The notes under the pieces: model-generated
Database searches by the model: none
Told to the model about the DNA's origin: nothing
Seen by the model: only the letters and a program-made list of their open reading frames with translations
In this document: one piece after another, positions 1 through 5,286 of the stretch
Position numbering within the stretch: the first letter of the stretch is position 1
Layout of the letters: the number at the start of each line of letters is the position of its first letter
Position numbers and translations under genes: made by a program
DNA from: Candidatus Pacearchaeota archaeon
GTDB taxonomy: Archaea > Nanobdellota > Nanobdellia > Pacearchaeales > GW2011-AR1
Assembly (NCBI GenBank): GCA_016866915.1
Contig: VGKR01000014.1
Span: 1-11,195 of the forward strand
DNA length: 11,195 nt
Reading direction: 5' to 3'

Positions 1-392
1 GGAGCCATAGTTTTGAATTCAATCAAACAGAAGGAATTGTTGTAGACAAGAATGTGAATTTTCAACATCTTTTGGGATATCTTAAAGAATTCTTCAAAAA
101 AATGGGTTTTGAAAAAATAAGAATAAGGCCTGCTTATTTCCCTTATACAGAGCCTTCTGTTGAAATTGATGTTTGGCATCCTGAAAGAAAAGAATGGCTT
201 GAGTTGTGCGGAGCAGGAATATTTAGGCCAGAAGTGGTTATTCCTCTTCTCGGAGAAAATCTACCTGTTTTAGCATGGGGTCCTGGAATAGATCGGATTT
301 TAATGGATTATTATCAAATAAAAGACATCCGGGAAATGTATAAAAATGATTTTAATCAGCTAAGAAAAATTAAATTTTGGATAAAAAGTTAA
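1..392 (+). CDS. pheS: Phenylalanyl-tRNA synthetase alpha subunit, C-terminal part
   Basis: The reading frame is open from base 3, with no start in the window, so only the last 129 residues of the protein are present. PheS is the catalytic subunit of the heterotetrameric class II enzyme that charges tRNA-Phe in the cytoplasm. The visible part begins in the conserved segment with the sequence FNQTEG, the alpha-subunit region near the active site. It ends with a class II motif 3 of the form WGPGIDR, which carries the ATP-binding arginine. The in-frame GTG at 54 lies inside this conserved segment and is not the start. The stop codon overlaps the ATG of the following HIT gene by one base (TAATG), which suggests translational coupling in a pheS-HIT-pheT operon. 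Confidence 0.95.
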   Translation, partial: SHSFEFNQTEGIVVDKNVNFQHLLGYLKEFFKKMGFEKIRIRPAYFPYTEPSVEIDVWHPERKEWLELCGAGIFRPEVVIPLLGENLPVLAWGPGIDRILMDYYQIKDIREMYKNDFNQLRKIKFWIKS

Positions 393-838
393 TGGAGAAA
401 TGCATATTTTGTGAAATTGTAAAAGGAAAGATTCCATCAGTTAAAATCTGGGAAGATGGAAGACATTTAGCAATATTGGATATAAATCCAAATACAGAAG
501 GAATGACTTTAGTTTTAACAAAGAAACATTATGATAGTGATGCTACAGATATGCCTGATAAAGCCTATAAAGATTTAATGATAGCTACAAAAAAAGTTGC
601 AAAATTATTAGAAAATAAACTAAATGTAAGAAGAGTTGCTATTGTAATGGAGGGCTTAGGTGTTAATCATGTTCATCTTAAATTATATCCTATTTATGGA
701 TTAGAAGAAAAATTTGAAGAAACTTGGGCTAAGGAAAAAATTTATTTTAATACATACAAAGGTTATATATCAACTCAACTAGGTCCCAAAAAAACAATAG
801 AAGAATTAAAAAAAATTGCAGAAAAAATAAAAAAATAA
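392..838 (+). CDS. HIT-domain nucleotide hydrolase/transferase between pheS and pheT
   Basis: This 148-aa protein belongs to the HIT (histidine triad) superfamily, whose members cleave nucleoside phosphoramidates, aminoacyl-adenylates or dinucleoside polyphosphates. An N-terminal CxxC pair (C4, C7) resembles the zinc-binding cysteines of many prokaryotic HIT proteins, and the conserved LDINP segment follows at about 29-33. The catalytic motif reads H93-V-H95-L-K97. The middle histidine, which is the nucleophile in Hint and Fhit, is kept, but the third triad histidine is lysine. ATG at 392 is chosen because it overlaps the pheS stop; a TTG at 377 would need a 16-base overlap. pheT starts one base after its stop. 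Context suggests hydrolysis of aminoacyl-AMP or Ap4A made by PheRS; this is inference, and the substrate is unknown. Confidence 0.9.
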   Translation: MEKCIFCEIVKGKIPSVKIWEDGRHLAILDINPNTEGMTLVLTKKHYDSDATDMPDKAYKDLMIATKKVAKLLENKLNVRRVAIVMEGLGVNHVHLKLYPIYGLEEKFEETWAKEKIYFNTYKGYISTQLGPKKTIEELKKIAEKIKK

Positions 839-839
839 A

Positions 840-2489
840 ATGGCAATTATAACAATACCAAAAAAAGATTTTGAAAGAGAAATTGGAAAATTTGACGCAG
901 AAATGCAGGAAAAAATAGCTTTGTTCGGAACACCTATAGAAACAATTACAGAAAATGAATTTTCTTTGGAGATTTTTCCAAATCGCCCTGATATGCTTTC
1001 TTATTCTGGTTTCAAAAGAGCTTTTTTAGCTTATCTCGGTAAAAAAATCGGATTAAAGAAATATATCCTAAATCCTCCTGAAAAAGATTACGAAGTGATA
1101 ATTGATTCTTCTGTAAAGGAAATTCGACCTTATACTGTTTGTGCAGTTGTGAAAGGATTAAAATTTGATGATTTTCGAATAAAAGAACTTGTGGAGATTC
1201 AAGAAAAATTGCATTTAACTTTAGGAAGAAAAAGAAAAAAGATTGCAATTGGAGTTTATCCTTTAGATAAAATAAAATTTCCAGTAATATTCAAAGCAAT
1301 GGAGCCAGATCAAATCAAGTTTGTTCCTCTGGAAATGAGCCGAGAGCTCTCTGGATTGGAGATTCTACAGAGACATCCTGCTGGAAAAGAATATGCTCAT
1401 CTTTTAGCTGGAAAAGCTAAATTTCCAGTTTTCATAGACGCGAATAATCAAATTTTAAGCATGCCTCCAATCATTAATTCACAATTGACTGGAAAAGTAA
1501 CTTCTGAAACAAAAGAGATTTTTATTGAATGTTCTGGTTTTGATTTTGATGCTCTCAAATTCTGTTTAAATATAATTGTGACAAGTCTTGCAGAGATGAG
1601 TGGAAAAATTTATCAGGTGAATTTAAAATACAGTAAAAAAGAAATCACTCCAAATTTGATTTCTACAAAGATGAAAATTTCGTTAGAAAATGTAAATAAA
1701 ATTCTTGGATTGAATTTAAAGGAAAAAGAGATAAAAAAATTACTTGAAAGAATGGGGCACAATTATGCAAAAGGAGTCGTTGAAATTGCTGCTTGGAGAA
1801 CAGATATTCTTCATGAAGTAGATATTATTGAGGATATAGCAATAGCCTACGGATATGAAAATTTTATTCCAGAAATTCCAGAGATATCTGCAATTGGAGA
1901 AGAAGACAAAAAAATACAAATAAAAAGAAAATTCTCAGAGATTCTCTGTGGAATTTCAATGCTTGAAGTTTTAAATTATCATCTAACAAATAGAAAAAAT
2001 CAAATAGAAAAAATGGGTTTATCTTCAAAAAATGAAGAAGTAATTGAAATTGCGGATTCAAAAACAGAATATGACATCTTAAGAGGTAATTTAATTCATT
2101 TACTGCTGAAGAATTTTTCAGAAAACGTTGATGCAGAGTATCCTCAAGAGATATTTGAAATCGGAAGAGTTTTTTATTTAGATAAATTTGAGAAAAAAAT
2201 AAAAGAGAAAGAGGTTCTTGCTGCAGGAATCTCTCCTGGAAATTTCACCCGGATTAAGCAGATTTTGGATTATTTTTTCAGAAACATAGATAAAGAAATT
2301 TCATTCAAAGAAGCTGAAAAAATTCCTTCTTATTTTATAGAAGGAAGAACAGCTGAGATATTATTCAAAAATAAAAGAATTGGATATTTGGGAGAGATTC
2401 ATCCACGAATTTTAAAAAACTGGAGGATGAAGATGCCAATTTCTTTGTTTGAAATTGAAATTGACGAAATTATTAATAAATTAATTTAG
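840..2489 (+). CDS. pheT: Phenylalanyl-tRNA synthetase beta subunit, archaeal type
   Basis: This 549-aa protein is the structural and editing subunit that pairs with PheS, at the length usual for archaeal PheT. The N-terminal B1-like region contains ENEFSLEIFPNRPD at about 38-51. The B3/B4 editing region spans roughly 120-230, with the PPIINS segment near residue 210. The B5 DNA-binding-like domain lies at about 275-345, and a degenerate class II synthetase-like domain follows to the C-terminus. As expected for archaea, it lacks the C-terminal ferredoxin-like anticodon-binding domain of bacterial PheT. ATG at 840 is one base after the HIT stop with no Shine-Dalgarno sequence, so it is probably translated by coupling. 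Its stop faces a convergent gene across 7 bases. Confidence 0.95.
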   Translation: MAIITIPKKDFEREIGKFDAEMQEKIALFGTPIETITENEFSLEIFPNRPDMLSYSGFKRAFLAYLGKKIGLKKYILNPPEKDYEVIIDSSVKEIRPYTVCAVVKGLKFDDFRIKELVEIQEKLHLTLGRKRKKIAIGVYPLDKIKFPVIFKAMEPDQIKFVPLEMSRELSGLEILQRHPAGKEYAHLLAGKAKFPVFIDANNQILSMPPIINSQLTGKVTSETKEIFIECSGFDFDALKFCLNIIVTSLAEMSGKIYQVNLKYSKKEITPNLISTKMKISLENVNKILGLNLKEKEIKKLLERMGHNYAKGVVEIAAWRTDILHEVDIIEDIAIAYGYENFIPEIPEISAIGEEDKKIQIKRKFSEILCGISMLEVLNYHLTNRKNQIEKMGLSSKNEEVIEIADSKTEYDILRGNLIHLLLKNFSENVDAEYPQEIFEIGRVFYLDKFEKKIKEKEVLAAGISPGNFTRIKQILDYFFRNIDKEISFKEAEKIPSYFIEGRTAEILFKNKRIGYLGEIHPRILKNWRMKMPISLFEIEIDEIINKLI

Positions 2490-2496
2490 AAATAGT

Positions 2497-2985
2497 TTAT
2501 CCAAAATAGCATTTATTGGAAGTCTCTGATTTATCATCCCACTTTTTACAAATTTTTTCTAGTATATTCACCAGGTCTTTTTTTATTTTTTGCCATATAG
2601 AATATGCATTATTTACAAATTCCGCTTCTTTTCTTTCATCATAATCTAAATCAATTGCTATAACTCTAATTTCCAATTTAGTTAATTCTTTATAAATTTC
2701 AGACAATTTCTTTTTTTCTTCAATTCCAAGTATTTTTACAATAGAAAAGATAAACATTGGTGCATTAACTGGATTTAATATGCCTTCAATAAGTCTTAGA
2801 TAATTCACTATTCTATCCCAGATAAATTTCCTAATTTCTCTTAAAAGCAGATCTGTTTCAGATTCATATGCTTTTTCTATTACAAAATCTTCATTAAGGC
2901 TTTCAAAACTAGGCAAAGAGTATTTTTCTTGCAATATTTTATATTTCTGTTTAAGATCTTCAAGAGTTTGTTCTTTTTTAGCCAT
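2497..2985 (-). CDS. Hypothetical protein, charged helical, 162 aa
   Basis: I do not recognise a family with a known function. The 162-aa product is rich in Lys and Glu. A short helix likely to form a coiled coil lies at about 7-22, followed by a motif PSFESLNEDF (25-34) and a long predominantly helical body. A more hydrophobic stretch at about 74-87 (APMFIFSIVKILGI) looks like a buried helix rather than a membrane segment. No signal peptide or catalytic motif is visible. The start is supported by a TATA box (TTTATAAAT) centred 25.5 bases upstream of the ATG, the same spacing seen at other first genes here, so the mRNA is probably leaderless. It is convergent with pheT and downstream of tRNA-Thr on the same strand, but has its own promoter. 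Confidence 0.8.
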   Translation of the reverse strand: MAKKEQTLEDLKQKYKILQEKYSLPSFESLNEDFVIEKAYESETDLLLREIRKFIWDRIVNYLRLIEGILNPVNAPMFIFSIVKILGIEEKKKLSEIYKELTKLEIRVIAIDLDYDERKEAEFVNNAYSIWQKIKKDLVNILEKICKKWDDKSETSNKCYFG

Positions 2986-3006
2986 AATTTAGATTAAGGA
3001 TGCAAT

Positions 3007-3015
3007 TTTATAAAT
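3007..3015 (-). promoter_or_regulatory. TATA box of the 162-aa hypothetical gene
   Basis: TTTATAAAT on this strand (the core TTTATAAA is palindromic) is centred at 3010.5, 25.5 bases before the ATG at 2985. That places transcription initiation at or beside the start codon. Confidence 0.7.
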
Positions 3016-3030
3016 GTTAGTAAAACTCTT

Positions 3031-3035
3031 AAAAA
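3031..3035 (-). terminator. T-run at the 3' end of tRNA-Thr
   Basis: Five T residues on the minus strand begin at the tRNA discriminator base and continue directly downstream. Short T-runs of this kind terminate archaeal RNA polymerase. The call rests on position and composition only. Confidence 0.35.
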
Positions 3036-3110
3036 GCCTCAGGAGGGATTCGAACCCTCGACCTCGTCATTACCAATGACGCGCTCTAACCAGAACTGAG
3101 CTACTGAGGC
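3035..3110 (-). tRNA. tRNA-Thr(GGU)
   Basis: The minus strand folds into a complete 76-nt cloverleaf. The acceptor stem GCCTCAG/CTGAGGC has seven pairs. The D stem is GCTC/GAGC with an 11-nt loop. The anticodon stem is CGTCA/TGACG with loop TTGGTAA, giving anticodon GGT (bases 3074-3072). The T arm is GAGGG/CCCTC with loop TTCGAAT. The discriminator is T, as is common for archaeal tRNA-Thr, and CCA is not encoded. There is no intron, unlike the two other tRNAs here. Its promoter lies upstream at 3144-3152. Confidence 0.97.
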
Positions 3111-3143
3111 AACATCTAACAACATTTTTATTCAGGCTTACTC

Positions 3144-3152
3144 TATTAAAAA
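3144..3152 (-). promoter_or_regulatory. Probable TATA box of tRNA-Thr
   Basis: TTTTTAATA on the minus strand is centred about 38 bases upstream of the mature tRNA 5' end, preceded by a purine-rich GAAAAC stretch that could serve as BRE. With a start about 26 bases downstream, the primary transcript would carry a leader of about 12 nt to be removed by RNase P or an equivalent. Confidence 0.5.
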
Positions 3153-3197
3153 GTTTTCATTTTCAGAAATACTCGAATTAGAATTTAATCAATAAAA

Positions 3198-3482
3198 TTA
3201 AGAATTATTTTTTTTGGAGCCAGACTTAAGAATAGCCAAAACAACAAAAGCAATTAAAAATGCAAGAGATAAAAACCCAAAAATCAAAGAAAGTATTCCA
3301 AAGAAATTTTTAAATAAATCGCCACTCGAAAAATTATACAAAACAAAGGAAAAAATAAATATTACCAAAAATAAAAAGAAATTTTTTAATGCAATATCTG
3401 TCCTCTCTCTAAGTGGAAAAGGCTCTTTATTCTTTGAATTTGTTTTCTTAAGACTTACTGTAGACCTCTTTTTTTTAACCAT
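3198..3482 (-). CDS. Small membrane protein with basic N-terminus, 94 aa
   Basis: I do not recognise this protein. A very basic N-terminus of about 30 residues (MVKKKRSTVSLKK...) is followed by two hydrophobic helices at about 34-51 and 59-85 and a short KSGSKKNNS tail. The positive-inside rule predicts a hairpin with both ends in the cytoplasm. An ATG nine codons further upstream (3509) is in frame, but I prefer 3482 because a TATA-like ACTATAAAT overlaps the 3509 codon and sits 30 bases before 3482. It is the last gene of a run of small membrane-protein genes on this strand, separated from its neighbour by about 54 bases. The opposite strand is also open over this stretch, but that reading has unlikely composition. 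Confidence 0.65.
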   Translation of the reverse strand: MVKKKRSTVSLKKTNSKNKEPFPLRERTDIALKNFFLFLVIFIFSFVLYNFSSGDLFKNFFGILSLIFGFLSLAFLIAFVVLAILKSGSKKNNS

Positions 3483-3507
3483 TTTTATTCTAATAAATTT
3501 AGATAGC

Positions 3508-3526
3508 ATTTATAGTTTTTAAAACT
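3508..3526 (-). promoter_or_regulatory. TATA region of the 94-aa membrane protein gene
   Basis: On the minus strand TTTTAAAAACTATAAAT is AT-rich with two possible TATA cores. The nearer core is centred at about 3512.5, 30 bases before the ATG at 3482. This argues against the upstream ATG at 3509, which it overlaps. Confidence 0.45.
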
Positions 3527-3536
3527 TATGTTGGCA

Positions 3537-3749
3537 TTAAGATGAAGAATTTTCAGGAAGCCATCGAGAATTTATTACATATCCTGCAACTTCCATGCCC
3601 TGACTAAAAACTCCTGAGATCCAATTAGAATAAGCCTGGAAAAAAACATCTCTCTGCTCTGATTCTTTTAAATAAAGATTTCCATTACTAACTATAAACA
3701 GAGCTGATATAAAAAGAAATTTTATAATAACAAGAGCAATTACTTTCAT
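3537..3749 (-). CDS. Small single-pass membrane or exported protein, 70 aa (paired with upstream gene)
   Basis: I do not recognise this protein. Residues 3-20 form one hydrophobic helix after MK, which could be a membrane anchor or signal peptide. The rest is predicted outside, ending in a serine-rich tail. Its C-terminal part carries Y40-x2-W43-I44-x4-S49-x7-Y57-V58-x4-W63-x2-E66. The same residues at the same spacing occur in the gene immediately upstream, so the two are probably distant paralogues or partners. The start codon follows the upstream stop by one base, and an AGGT Shine-Dalgarno-like sequence (3754-3757 on the plus-strand coordinates) overlaps the end of the upstream gene. The two are therefore one transcriptional unit with coupled translation. 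Confidence 0.7.
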   Translation of the reverse strand: MKVIALVIIKFLFISALFIVSNGNLYLKESEQRDVFFQAYSNWISGVFSQGMEVAGYVINSRWLPENSSS

Positions 3750-3750
3750 T

Positions 3751-4056
3751 CTAACCTGTTAAATTAATTATGTCGTCTTCTTTCCATTCCTGCTTTAAGA
3801 CATAACTTGAAATTTTAATAACATTTGAGCCTGCATTTCCAATCCAAGAAACATATGTTTTAATTGCAGAAGTTACTCCTTCAACTGTTGTTAAATTAAT
3901 TTCTTGACCTGAAAAAACTAAAAAACTCGTTAAAAGAAGGAAAGAAACACCTAAAAAAATGAATATGTAAGCTGCTTTTGTTCTGAAGTTATTCATTTTA
4001 AAAGCTAGAAAAACAACTAATGCAGCTAATACAGCAATTAACCAAAAACTTACCAT
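3751..4056 (-). CDS. Small two-helix membrane protein, 101 aa (first of pair)
   Basis: I do not recognise this protein. Hydrophobic helices lie at about 3-19 and 29-48, separated by a short basic loop (KMNNFRTK) that would be cytoplasmic. The roughly 50-residue C-terminal part would then be extracytoplasmic. It contains Y68-x2-W71-I72-x4-S77-x7-Y85-V86-x4-W91-x2-E94, matching the 70-aa protein encoded next to it residue for residue in spacing. This region reads as an amphipathic helix that could lie on the membrane surface or bind its partner. A TATA box (CTTTTTAAAAAAG) is centred about 30 bases upstream of the ATG. The gene is first in a two-gene unit. Confidence 0.72.
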   Translation of the reverse strand: MVSFWLIAVLAALVVFLAFKMNNFRTKAAYIFIFLGVSFLLLTSFLVFSGQEINLTTVEGVTSAIKTYVSWIGNAGSNVIKISSYVLKQEWKEDDIINLTG

Positions 4057-4080
4057 TTTTATTAAAACAGCTCCTTTTAT

Positions 4081-4093
4081 CTTTTTAAAAAAG
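4081..4093 (-). promoter_or_regulatory. TATA box of the paired small membrane protein operon
   Basis: On the minus strand this is a run of T followed by a run of A flanked by C and G, centred at 4086.5. That is 30.5 bases before the ATG at 4056, giving at most a leader of about 4-5 nt. Confidence 0.55.
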
Positions 4094-4123
4094 AGTCAGT
4101 TGTATAAAAATCTTTCTAAAGTC

Positions 4124-4570
4124 TCAGAACAAATATCTTAGTATGAAAAAAAGAATTAGAATAATCAAAATTATCATTATAGCTTTTTCAGAATTTTTGC
4201 CTGGAATAATTAATCCCTTGGTTTTAACTTTAAGAGGCCAAAAAGGATTTATTCCATCAACTGTAAGGCTGTCATAGAATAAATGAAATGAATATCCTAA
4301 AAAGAAAGGAAGAGCTAAAATAGGATAAAAAAATGCCAATAAAGTTGATAATAAAATGCAAAAAGTATAACTATGCATAAACTCTCTATATGATTGTGAA
4401 TTAAGAAATTTCAGAGTTTTGTAATCTTTCTTTGGAATAACTATTGAATCTAAATCTGGAATTAAACTTGCGATTAAAACAATAGGAAAAAATACAACTT
4501 TATGCTCAACAAATGGAAGAAAATAAAGAGCTATGAAAAAACCAATTAGTAAATGTATTTTTTTAAACAT
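4124..4570 (-). CDS. YdjM/DUF457-type membrane-bound metal-dependent hydrolase
   Basis: This 148-aa polytopic membrane protein has the polar signature of the YdjM (LexA-binding, inner-membrane-associated putative hydrolase) family. It has H6 in the first helix, P-D39-L-D41-S at the end of helix two, H66-S67 before helix three, and the block GYSFH96-x3-D100-SLTVDG-x4-WPL. These His and Asp residues are thought to form a metal site next to the membrane. Hydrophobic helices lie at about 5-20, 25-39, 68-95 and 129-147. The family's usual RGxTHS segment appears here as REFMHS, so the arginine and HS remain. The enzyme's substrate is not known in the family. It has its own TATA box 26.5 bases before the ATG and is probably monocistronic. 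Confidence 0.82.
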   Translation of the reverse strand: MFKKIHLLIGFFIALYFLPFVEHKVVFFPIVLIASLIPDLDSIVIPKKDYKTLKFLNSQSYREFMHSYTFCILLSTLLAFFYPILALPFFLGYSFHLFYDSLTVDGINPFWPLKVKTKGLIIPGKNSEKAIMIILIILILFFILRYLF

Positions 4571-4590
4571 GAATATAAGAGAAAATAAAG

Positions 4591-4603
4591 AAATTTAAAT
4601 TTA
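4591..4603 (-). promoter_or_regulatory. TATA box of the YdjM-like gene
   Basis: AAATTTAAATTT on the minus strand (palindromic) is centred at 4596.5, 26.5 bases upstream of the ATG at 4570. The spacing fits leaderless transcription. Confidence 0.65.
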
Positions 4604-4635
4604 TCCCTTGCTTTTTACATCTTAAAAAAGATTGA

Positions 4636-4644
4636 TTTTAAAAA
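4636..4644 (+). promoter_or_regulatory. Candidate TATA box for the tRNA-Gln locus
   Basis: TTTTAAAAA is centred at 4640, so a start about 26 bases on would be near 4666. That is upstream of the decayed 5'-end copy, which would put the copy in the primary transcript. A second AT-rich candidate, TAAAATAAG at about 4696-4704, lies inside the copy 34 bases before the tRNA and would exclude it. The sequence alone does not decide between them. Confidence 0.4.
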
Positions 4645-4676
4645 CCAGAAAATCTACAGAAAATATAAGACAAAAC

Positions 4677-4730
4677 AAAGCCCCATAGTTCAAGCTAAAA
4701 TAAGAAATTTTGCTAAGTCCTATGGATGCT
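4677..4730 (+). repeat. Decayed copy of the tRNA-Gln 5' end, folding as a long hairpin
   Basis: The 16 bases AAAGCCCCATAGTTCA at 4677-4692 occur again at 4731-4746, where they form the start of the real tRNA-Gln gene (offset 54). The element does not continue as a tRNA. Instead it folds on itself: AGC (4679-4681) with GCT (4728-4730), CCATAG with CTATGG, and inside these AGC(T)AAAAT with ATTTTGCT with one bulged base. It ends two bases before the tRNA. It could be a remnant of a tandem tRNA duplication, a structured leader, or a promoter region that recruited tRNA sequence. Confidence 0.7.
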
Positions 4731-4732
4731 AA

Positions 4733-4851
4733 AGCCCCATAGTTCAGTGGTCAAGAATACGAGCCTCTGGAGTAAGACCTTGGTCTTTCACTCTCATTTC
4801 ACAAGTGAACAGAGAAAGCTCGTGACCCAGGTTCGAATCCTGGTGGGGCTA
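4733..4851 (+). tRNA. tRNA-Gln(CUG) with a 46-nt intron after position 37
   Basis: The acceptor stem is AGCCCCA/TGGGGCT with discriminator A and the A1-U72 pair typical of tRNA-Gln. The D stem is GTTC/GAAT (one G-U pair). The anticodon stem is CGAGC (4760-4764) with GCTCG (4818-4822). The loop begins C32, T33, then anticodon CTG (4767-4769) and G37. The T arm is CCAGG/CCTGG with loop TTCGAAT. CCA is not encoded. The intron at 4771-4816 is defined by a canonical bulge-helix-bulge. CTCU (4765-4768) pairs with AGAG (4811-4814), flanked by three-base bulges GGA and AAA that are each cut between the second and third base. The 73 exon bases form a complete cloverleaf. Confidence 0.95.
4771..4816 (+). 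other. Archaeal tRNA intron in tRNA-Gln
   Basis: This 46-nt intron sits at the canonical 37/38 position and would be removed by the archaeal tRNA splicing endonuclease. It contains a near-palindrome AAGACC-TT-GGTCTT (4774-4787), which can fold with a CTTG tetraloop, and a second possible stem TTCAC/GTGAA (4787-4791 with 4805-4809). Confidence 0.9.
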
Positions 4852-4856
4852 TTTTT
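4852..4856 (+). terminator. T-run after tRNA-Gln
   Basis: Five T residues follow the discriminator base directly and could terminate transcription. This is assigned by position and composition only. Confidence 0.35.
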
Positions 4857-4863
4857 AAATTTA

Positions 4864-4886
4864 GGATGCTATAGGTGTGGGGCTAT
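4864..4886 (+). repeat. Copy of the tRNA-Gln 3' end, preceded by a GGATGCTA repeat
   Basis: TGGGGCTAT at 4878-4886 repeats the last bases of the tRNA-Gln gene (4844-4852), 34 bases downstream. GGATGCTA at 4864-4871 repeats 4724-4731, which lies just before the tRNA. The tRNA is thus flanked by a 5'-end copy upstream and a 3'-end copy downstream. The final bases of this copy run into the TATA box of the next gene. Confidence 0.55.
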
Positions 4887-4900
4887 AAATTTAAATATAT
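4884..4900 (+). promoter_or_regulatory. TATA box of the EF-like mini-protein gene
   Basis: TATAAATTTAAATATAT has a core TTTAAA centred at 4892.5, 26.5 bases before the ATG at 4919. The bases just upstream (GGGGC) belong to the tRNA 3'-end copy and occupy the BRE position. Confidence 0.65.
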
Positions 4901-4918
4901 CAAATCCTTGAGAAAATC

Positions 4919-5179
4919 ATGGTAAAAACTTCTGAAAAAGAGATTGGCAGAGTCTCAAGCTACTTTAGTCATGTGAGTGTAGCAGCTATAAAACTCTCTG
5001 GAAGTTTAAAGATTGGAGACAAAATCCACATAAAAGGTGCAACAACTGATTTTGAAGTTTTAGTTTCAAGTATTCAAATAGAGAGAAAAGAAGTAAAAGT
5101 AGCAAAGAAAGGAGACCATATCGGAATAAAAGTTCCTGATAAAGTAAGGCCAAACGATGCTGTTTTTCTGATAAAATAA
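4919..5179 (+). CDS. Elongation-factor-like protein (EF-Tu domain II fold), 86 aa
   Basis: This protein matches the small archaeal 'translation elongation factor-like' family, which consists of a single beta-barrel resembling domain II of EF-Tu and IF2, without a GTPase domain. Diagnostic segments are IGRVSSYFSHVSVAAIKLSG (9-28), LKIGDKIHIKGATTDFE (31-47), SIQIERKEVKVAKKGDHIGIKV and a terminal KVRPNDAVFLIK. The usual family length is about 80-90 residues, so it is complete. The molecular role is not established; domain II in the GTPases contacts the acceptor end of aminoacyl-tRNA or the ribosome, so an RNA-related role is plausible. It lies between tRNA-Gln and tRNA-Glu on the same strand with its own TATA box. 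Confidence 0.85.
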   Translation: MVKTSEKEIGRVSSYFSHVSVAAIKLSGSLKIGDKIHIKGATTDFEVLVSSIQIERKEVKVAKKGDHIGIKVPDKVRPNDAVFLIK

Positions 5180-5210
5180 GTTAATGTTTTTAAATGAATT
5201 TTTCTTACTT

Positions 5211-5220
5211 CTTAAAATAG
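5211..5220 (+). promoter_or_regulatory. Candidate TATA box for the tRNA-Glu locus
   Basis: CTTAAAATAG is centred at about 5215, so a start about 26 bases downstream would fall near 5241, exactly where the first hairpin of the leader begins. A second candidate, TTTTTAAAT, lies at 5187-5195. An AT-rich AAATAAAT at 5311-5318 inside the decayed copy is an alternative closer to the tRNA. Confidence 0.4.
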
Positions 5221-5242
5221 CAGTGCAAATAGATTGCAATAA

Positions 5243-5276
5243 GCCCTATGAAGACTACGCTTAGGCAGCATAGGGT
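5243..5276 (+). other. Hairpin upstream of the tRNA-Glu locus
   Basis: CCCTATG (5244-5250) pairs perfectly with CATAGGG (5269-5275), and a G-T pair extends the stem to eight. The 18-base loop is GC-richer than the surroundings. The start, AAGCCCTATG, resembles the AGCCCC start of the neighbouring tRNAs, so it may be a further decayed tRNA-derived element. It could also be a leader structure. No terminator T-run follows. Confidence 0.5.
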
Positions 5277-5286
5277 GAACGAAGTG

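Noticed and set aside
377..391. TTG at 377 as start of the HIT gene
   Set aside because: It would extend into pheS by 16 bases. ATG at 392 overlaps the pheS stop by one base and starts just before the conserved CxxC.
54..392. GTG at 54 as the start of a separate 112-aa gene
   Set aside because: The frame is open to the window edge, and the residues before it (FNQTEG) belong to the conserved PheS sequence.
3214..3522. Open frame of 102 codons on the plus strand opposite the 94-aa membrane protein
   Set aside because: It is the reverse shadow of the minus-strand gene. The minus-strand reading has two clear membrane helices, a basic N-terminus and a promoter, while the plus reading has no promoter or coherent domain.
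4733..4886. tRNA attachment site of an integrated element
   Set aside because: The repeat of the tRNA 3' end is only 9 bases and 34 bases away, with no integrase or room for an element between the copies.
4726..4911. Open frame of 61 codons on the plus strand
   Set aside because: It runs through the whole tRNA-Gln gene and its intron, so it is not a protein gene.
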